A stretch of 64,000 nt of DNA from Gemmatimonadota bacterium (GTDB lineage: Bacteria > Gemmatimonadota > Gemmatimonadetes > Gemmatimonadales > Gemmatimonadaceae), in contig JADJRJ010000031.1 of NCBI GenBank assembly GCA_016712265.1, forward strand, positions 434,001 through 498,000. The letters run 5' to 3'. Position 1 is the stretch's first letter. Each line of letters opens with the position of its first letter. The notes under the pieces are model-generated. The model was given only the letters and a program-made list of their open reading frames with translations. It was not told the DNA's origin and ran no database searches. Both the position numbers and the translations under genes were made by a program. Shown piece after piece: positions 59,250 to 64,000 of this stretch.

Positions 59250-61688
59250 ATGTCGACCCTGCTCCACGACATCCGGTCCGCGCGACGCCTCCTCACCAAG
59301 AACCCGGCGTTCACCCTTGTCGCCGTCCTGACTCTCGGGCTCGGCATCGGGCTCAACACCGCGGTGTTTTCGGTGATCGATGCCCTGCTGCTGCGCCCGT
59401 TGCCGGGCGCGCGCGCCCCCGAGGAGCTGGTCCAGTTGTACCGGCGCTGGCCGGGGATCGAGTATGGGTCCTGGGGGCCGCTCAACCTGCGGGATGTGCG
59501 GGAGCGGACCAAGGACGTCTTCCAGGACGCCGCGATCTGGAACTTCACCCCGCTCGCCCTGTCGGCCGATGGCCGCACGCAGCGCGTCTTTGGCACGATG
59601 GTCTCGGCAAACTTCTTCACCGTGTTGGGGGCGACCGCCGCCCGTGGCCGCACCTTCGTTCCGTCCGAGGATGACACGCCGGGCGCGAACCCCTATGTAA
59701 TCCTGAGTCATTCCGCCTGGCAGGGGTCCTTTGGCGGGGATCCGCAGGTCATTGGCAAGTCGATCATCCTCAACGGGGCCCCGTTCGAGGTCGTGGGGAT
59801 CATGCCCGAGGACTTCAGTGGCCCGCTGCCGGTAGTGAATGCGGCGATGTGGGTGCCGCTCTCCCAGGTCGCGACGATTGATCCGTCCAATCGCACGGCC
59901 CTCACGACGTATGACAACAATTTCATGCAGGTGATCGCGCGCTTGCGCGACGGCGTCACCGCCGAGCAGGCGACCGCCAGGCTTGCCGCCGTCAACGCGC
60001 AGTTGATCAGCGAATTGCCCGACGAATACCGCAACGGCTCGTTCATGGTGGTCCCGCAGAACGAGGCGGGCATCCATCCCTCCATGCGCGGAGCGCAGGT
60101 CGGGCTGTCCGCCGTCGTGATGGCGGTGGTCGTGATGCTGCTGCTGATCGCGTGCGTGAACGTGGCCAACCTGTTCCTGGCGCGGGCCCGCGATCGCTGG
60201 CGCGAGATGGCCGTCCGGTTGTCGTTAGGCGCACGCCGTGGCGTCATCATCCGGCAGCTGCTCATCGAGAGCCTGCTCTTCGCCCTCGTGGCCGGCGCCG
60301 TAGGGGTGGCGATCGCGGCGTGGGCGATGTCGTTCCTCAATCGCATCCAACTGCCGATGGATGTGACCATCAGCGCGGACCTGCGGCTGTCCATGCCGGT
60401 GCTCGCGTTCACCCTGGTCGCGACCGCCGTCACGGGCATCCTCTTTGGCCTCGCGCCGGCCCTGCAGGCCACGCGACCCGCCCTCATTCCCGCCCTCAAG
60501 GGCGAAGCGCCAGCCGGGGACAGCCGCTCCCGGGCAAGTCGAACACTGGTGGTGGCGCAGATGGCGCTCTCCATGCTTCTGCTCATCTGTTCCGGGCTGT
60601 TCCTGCGCAACCTGCGGGCGGCCACGGCGGTCGATAAGGGATTCGAGGGCGGCAACGTCCTGATGGCCGACCTGCAGCCTGAGCTGCAGGGGTACTCGCG
60701 CGCCCGCGCGGGACAGCTCTACCAGACTCTCGTGGAGCGCCTGTCGGCCGCGCCCGGCGTGGTCGCGGTCAGCTACGACGAAAACCTGCCGCTCGGACTC
60801 AACAACTCGCAGACTGGGGTCCAGGTGCCAGGTTACACCCCGGCCGAGGACGAACAGATGTCGATCGACTACGACGTCGTCTCGCCGGAGTACTTCACGG
60901 CCATGGGCATCCGGGTAGCGCGTGGGCGGGGCTTCACGGTCGCGGACGACTCGACGAGCCAGCGCGTGATGGTCGTCAACGAACGCTTCGCCGAGCGGTT
61001 CTGGCCCGGCCAGGACGCGGTGGGGAAATCGGTGCGGGCCCGCGGACAGGACCACGTCATCATCGGGGTGGTCCCCACGGGCAAGTACCGCTCGTTAGGT
61101 GAGGCCCCCCTGGCGTATGCCTACTACGCCAAGCTCCAGTCCCGCGGCATCGACGCCACACTCCAGATCCGCACCACGGGAGATCCCTCGCTGCTCATCC
61201 CCACGCTGCGCACCGAGGTCGCGGCCTTCGATCCGGCCATGCCCGTGTCCAACGTGCGCACCCTCAACAGCCACCTCGGACTGGCGTTGATGCCGGCCCG
61301 ACTCGCCGGCGGCGCGCTTGGGGTGTTCGGGATCCTCGGCCTCATCCTGGCGTCGGTGGGGATTTATGGGGTCATGTCGTACAGCGTGGCCCAGCGCACG
61401 CGGGAAATCGGGATCCGGATGGCCATCGGCGCGGCGCGTGGCGAGGTGGTGGGCCTGGTGATGCGACAGGGGCTTCAACTGGTCGGGCTGGGAGCGGGGA
61501 TCGGGATCGTGCTCGCCCTCGCCGCGACCCGGTTGATTCGCGGGATGCTGTACGGCGAGAGTCCCCTCGACCCGGTGACCTTTATCGGCGTCCCGCTGCT
61601 GCTCGGCGCCGTCGCCGCCCTCGCGATCCTGATCCCGGCGCGTCGCGCGGCCGGCGTCGACCCGGTCAGGGCAATCCGCACGGAGTAG
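59250..61688 (+). CDS. ABC permease, MacB/FtsX type (ADOP family)
   Basis: 812 residues. N-terminal helix at about 20-45 (FTLVAVLTLGLGIGLNTAVF) with the family LLLRPLPG motif, a MacB periplasmic core domain, transmembrane segments in the middle and end (VVMLLLIACVNVANLFLARA, MALSMLLLICSGLFL), a second core and the FtsX-like domain with YGVMSYSVAQRTREIGIRMA and ARRAAGVDPVRAIRTE at the end. ADOP-type permeases act in macrolide/peptide export or envelope stress and usually pair with an ATPase; none is found here. Single gene after msrPQ. Confidence 0.87.
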   Translation: MSTLLHDIRSARRLLTKNPAFTLVAVLTLGLGIGLNTAVFSVIDALLLRPLPGARAPEELVQLYRRWPGIEYGSWGPLNLRDVRERTKDVFQDAAIWNFTPLALSADGRTQRVFGTMVSANFFTVLGATAARGRTFVPSEDDTPGANPYVILSHSAWQGSFGGDPQVIGKSIILNGAPFEVVGIMPEDFSGPLPVVNAAMWVPLSQVATIDPSNRTALTTYDNNFMQVIARLRDGVTAEQATARLAAVNAQLISELPDEYRNGSFMVVPQNEAGIHPSMRGAQVGLSAVVMAVVVMLLLIACVNVANLFLARARDRWREMAVRLSLGARRGVIIRQLLIESLLFALVAGAVGVAIAAWAMSFLNRIQLPMDVTISADLRLSMPVLAFTLVATAVTGILFGLAPALQATRPALIPALKGEAPAGDSRSRASRTLVVAQMALSMLLLICSGLFLRNLRAATAVDKGFEGGNVLMADLQPELQGYSRARAGQLYQTLVERLSAAPGVVAVSYDENLPLGLNNSQTGVQVPGYTPAEDEQMSIDYDVVSPEYFTAMGIRVARGRGFTVADDSTSQRVMVVNERFAERFWPGQDAVGKSVRARGQDHVIIGVVPTGKYRSLGEAPLAYAYYAKLQSRGIDATLQIRTTGDPSLLIPTLRTEVAAFDPAMPVSNVRTLNSHLGLALMPARLAGGALGVFGILGLILASVGIYGVMSYSVAQRTREIGIRMAIGAARGEVVGLVMRQGLQLVGLGAGIGIVLALAATRLIRGMLYGESPLDPVTFIGVPLLLGAVAALAILIPARRAAGVDPVRAIRTE

Positions 61689-61784
61689 CGCGCGGTCGGT
61701 CAACGGCGCGGGTCTAGCGCTCGGGGCGACACGAGGCCAAGCTACGGCCGAATTCGCCACAACCCTACCCGTTCCTTCGTCCCC

Positions 61785-63023
61785 ATGTCCCTCTCGATTC
61801 CCGGTCTCACCGCCGACCTGCTCTCCAAGTTGAAGAGCGGAGACCTTGGCGCCCTGGAGACACTCTTTCGTGCCGCCTTTCCGTCCCTGATGGCCAAGGC
61901 GAAGGAGACTCTCGGTGATGACGGCGCTGCGGCGCGCGTCGTCGAGCGACTCATTCCCAAGTTGTTCGCGGATCGTGCCAGCTTCACGAGCCCCGCTGAC
62001 CTCACCGCGATGCTGGACGGCGCGCTGCACGAGGCCGCCGTACGTGAACGCAGCCGCCTTGCCGGTATCCGCAAGCGGGACGACGGAAAGTCCGCGTCGA
62101 GCGGACCGGCGCCCACGGTGGACGACGTGTGGGGCAAGGTCATCAACGTCATCAAGGGCCCCAGCGCCGAAGCGCTCGCGCAGGCCGAGCAGATGAAGGA
62201 CAAGCTGCGTCACGAGGCTGGTGGTCACATCCGCGAGATGACCAAGCAGCGGCCGATTTGGGTGCCGATGCTCGCCGGACTCGGCCTCCTCGGTGCCGTC
62301 GCCCTTGGGGGCTACCTGTTCGCGAAGTCCGGCGAAAAGGGCCGGCTCGCGCGGCAGATCTCGAATGCCGTCAAGGACATCAAGACCGGCACAGGCCAGC
62401 GCGGCAACGTCAAGCTGGACGACGGCTCCGAAGCGATGTTCGGCGCCGAGACCCGGGTCACCCTGCCTGACGAGTTCAATGAACTCGCGCGCGGGGTCGG
62501 CCTGGAGGGATCCGCGGAGTTCACCCCGGCCGCCCACGCGTCCCTGCCGTTCCAGGTGTTGGCAGGGAACGTGATGTTCACCGCCGCCCCGTCGTCCAAG
62601 TTTGCGCTCCGGCGGTACAAGGATGACGAGTACGTGATCGCGCGCGTGAAGGAAGGCTCGCTGACGGTCGAGGTGCAGGAGCCCAACGAGAGCACGCAGC
62701 AGCTCACTGCGGGCCAGACCGTGCTCGTGCGTCCGGACGGATCCACCGCGCAGCCGACCGAAGCGCAGCTCAACGAGGCGTTCGGTTACGTCGACGGGAC
62801 GTTCGCGATCGACCAGAAGCCGCTGCGCCACACGCTGGCCATGATCAAGCGTTGGTATGGCACGGAGATGTTCCTCGAGGACACGACGATGGGGGCGCAG
62901 GTGGTGTCGATGACCGCTCCGCTGACGTCCACCACGGATGCCATCAAGTCGGTGGAAACGGCCTCGGGGCTCTTCTTCGGCTGGGAGGGCCAGACGATGG
63001 TCCTCAAGAAGCCCAAGAAGTAG
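61785..63023 (+). CDS. Sigma-like / FecR-domain fusion protein
   Basis: 412 residues. N-terminal about 110 residues resemble a degenerate sigma70 region 2/region-3-like helical domain (LLSKLKSGDLGALETLFRAA, AAARVVERLIPKLFADRASF, LDGALHEAAVRERSR) without a clear region 4. One transmembrane helix (WVPMLAGLGLLGAVALGGYL, about 165-184) is followed by a periplasmic FecR-like domain (GNVKLDDGSEAMFGAETRVT, VLAGNVMFTAA, RVKEGSLTVEVQEPN, LTAGQTVLVRP) and a C-terminal STN-like segment. A FecR anti-sigma usually sits beside a separate sigma gene; here the N-terminal part stands in its place. Function unknown. Confidence 0.75.
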   Translation: MSLSIPGLTADLLSKLKSGDLGALETLFRAAFPSLMAKAKETLGDDGAAARVVERLIPKLFADRASFTSPADLTAMLDGALHEAAVRERSRLAGIRKRDDGKSASSGPAPTVDDVWGKVINVIKGPSAEALAQAEQMKDKLRHEAGGHIREMTKQRPIWVPMLAGLGLLGAVALGGYLFAKSGEKGRLARQISNAVKDIKTGTGQRGNVKLDDGSEAMFGAETRVTLPDEFNELARGVGLEGSAEFTPAAHASLPFQVLAGNVMFTAAPSSKFALRRYKDDEYVIARVKEGSLTVEVQEPNESTQQLTAGQTVLVRPDGSTAQPTEAQLNEAFGYVDGTFAIDQKPLRHTLAMIKRWYGTEMFLEDTTMGAQVVSMTAPLTSTTDAIKSVETASGLFFGWEGQTMVLKKPKK

Positions 63024-63043
63024 CCCACGCTCCGGTGGTTGTG

Positions 63044-63078
63044 AGGGGCCCTCGCCACGGCGGGGGCCCCTTTGTCTT
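63044..63078 (+). terminator. Hairpin terminator after the FecR-like gene
   Basis: AGGGGCCC (63044-63051) pairs with GGGGCCCCT at 63063-63071, extending inward by a wobble, followed by TTGTCTT. Confidence 0.7.
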
Positions 63079-63103
63079 GCCGGTCTCGGGACCCGGAGCG
63101 CAA

Positions 63104-63132
63104 TTGGGCGGACGGCGGGGTCTCGCTAGCTT
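63104..63132 (+). promoter_or_regulatory. Promoter of the RNA methyltransferase gene, possibly leaderless
   Basis: TTGGGC (63104-63109) and TAGCTT (63127-63132) are 17 nt apart, and TAGCTT is 6 nt from the GTG start at 63139. No Shine-Dalgarno is seen. Confidence 0.4.
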
Positions 63133-63138
63133 GGCCTG

Positions 63139-64000
63139 GTGCCCGAACTCCTCGACATCTTCGCGATCGGCGCTCCAGGACTCGCGTCACTCCTTGGGGA
63201 TGAGTTGCGGGAGCTCGGACTCCCCGCTGGCGAGGTGTCGTCGGCAGGCGTGGCCATGCGGGGGGCACTGGCCGACGTCTACCGCGCGAACCTCCATTCA
63301 CGGATCGCGACACGGGTGGTCGTGCGGATCGCGACGTTCGAGGCCACGCATTTCTCGACGCTCGACAAGCGACTCCGGGCCGTGGAGTGGTCCCGCTGGC
63401 TGGCGCCGGGGGCCGCGGTCGCCTGCCGGGTCACCTGTCGCAAGTCACGGCTGTATCACTCGGGGGCGGTCGCGGAACGGGTGCAGGGGGCCATTGCCGG
63501 CGCCGTGGCGCACCGGGCGGTCGAGCCCGGGGACGAAGACGACGACGACGGAACGCACCAGTTGCTCCTCGTTCGACTCGACCACGATCGCTGCACCGTC
63601 TCGTTGGACTCTTCAGGCGCCTTGCTGCATCGGCGGGGGTATCGCCTCGCGGTGGCCAAGGCGCCACTCCGCGAGACCCTCGCGGCGGCGATGCTGCGTG
63701 GCGCCGGATGGGATGGGTCGCGCCCGCTCGTGGACCCCTGCTGCGGCTCCGGCACCATCCCCATCGAGGCGGCCATGGTCGCCCGGTGCCTGGCGCCTGG
63801 ACGCAATCGCTCGTTTGCCTTTGAGGGGTGGCCGGGGATGGCGCGGCGCCAGTGGGGAGAGATTCGCGCGGCGGCTGCGGCGGCTGAGCGTCCAGCGGCG
63901 CCCGTAGCCATTGCCGGCTCCGATCGCGATGCGGGCGCGATTCAATCGGCGATGGAGAATGCCGCGCGCGCGGGCGTTGCCGCCGATATCGAGTTTTCCC
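63139..64000 (+). CDS. THUMP-type RNA methyltransferase (RlmL-like), 3-prime end cut
   Basis: From GTG 63139 the frame is open to the window end (287 codons). An N-terminal THUMP-like part contains ANLHSRIATRVVVRIATFEA and WLAPGAAVACRVTCRKSRLY. The Rossmann-like SAM domain begins with RLAVAKAPLRETLAAAMLRG, and LVDPCCGSGTIPIEAAMVA is the classic motif I of RlmL/Trm14-type 23S rRNA or tRNA N2-guanine methyltransferases, followed by the start of motif II (AGSDRDAGAIQSAM). The C-terminus lies outside the window. Confidence 0.88.
   Translation, partial: MPELLDIFAIGAPGLASLLGDELRELGLPAGEVSSAGVAMRGALADVYRANLHSRIATRVVVRIATFEATHFSTLDKRLRAVEWSRWLAPGAAVACRVTCRKSRLYHSGAVAERVQGAIAGAVAHRAVEPGDEDDDDGTHQLLLVRLDHDRCTVSLDSSGALLHRRGYRLAVAKAPLRETLAAAMLRGAGWDGSRPLVDPCCGSGTIPIEAAMVARCLAPGRNRSFAFEGWPGMARRQWGEIRAAAAAAERPAAPVAIAGSDRDAGAIQSAMENAARAGVAADIEFS

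Noticed and set aside
1..64000. tRNA, rRNA, prophage, IS elements or riboswitches
   Set aside because: I looked for tRNA T-loop patterns, transposase or integrase motifs and terminal repeats and saw none I could support. A covariance-model scan would be needed for weak RNAs.

Overview
The window is high-GC, densely coded DNA, and its gene content points to a Gemmatimonadota-like soil or environmental bacterium. Pointers are the repeated pairing of ECF sigma factors with Ser/Thr kinases carrying TPR-like tails, many secreted amidohydrolases and peptidases with Ala-Gln-ending signal peptides, a haem/copper-monooxygenase-like fusion, YtcJ-type amidohydrolases, MacB/FtsX-type permeases, and high GC with strong third-position bias. 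This is inference from families; there is no rRNA, tRNA or taxonomic marker in the window.

Layout. 0-5.5 kb: an OPT transporter (cut by the left edge), a secreted c-type haem/copper monooxygenase-like protein with a secreted partner, an LTxxQ-like protein and a Cys-rich lipoprotein. 5.5-7.6 kb: an arginase and a LOR/SDH-family ornithine cyclodeaminase candidate, translationally coupled, suggesting arginine to proline conversion. 7.7-9.2 kb: a decaying patch with a nucleotidyltransferase pair broken by a 4-bp duplication and a decapitated, frameshifted DUF4143 ATPase. 9.2-25 kb: amidohydrolase, YaeQ, an AAA ATPase, a 21-bp minisatellite, an FAD-linked oxidase, an orphan antitoxin, a CocE-type hydrolase, a serine beta-lactamase-like hydrolase, a lipoprotein, and a kinase/sigma pair. 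25-32.8 kb: multicopper oxidase, amidohydrolase, a Rieske-flavodoxin fusion and a two-gene osmoprotectant ABC importer.

32.9-39.3 kb is the most interesting stretch, a thiol/selenol redox island on the plus strand: egtB, egtD, a mercuric-reductase-like disulfide reductase and an unknown protein in one tight run, then a peroxiredoxin with an in-frame UGA exactly at the peroxidatic cysteine (with a SECIS-like hairpin just downstream), a TlpA-like thioredoxin and a YtxJ/BrxC-like redoxin. The simplest reading is a selenocysteine peroxiredoxin beside ergothioneine synthesis and its possible recycling enzyme.

39.3-53 kb: M14 peptidase, TlpA protein, periplasmic metallo-beta-lactamase-fold hydrolase, a glycosyltransferase/GH130 phosphorylase pair, a secreted lipoprotein, an ABC exporter, and a kinase/OmpA pair. 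53-57.3 kb: one kinase between two ECF sigma factors. 57.5-64 kb: msrP (frameshifted) and msrQ, a MacB/FtsX-type permease, a sigma-like/FecR fusion, and the start of an RlmL-like RNA methyltransferase cut by the right edge.

Three independent frame breaks (about 8321, 9063 and 57716) plus the UGA codon mean that assembly error must be considered, although each break restores a recognisable family C-terminus or N-terminus when corrected. No rRNA, tRNA, insertion sequence, prophage or CRISPR array was recognised.
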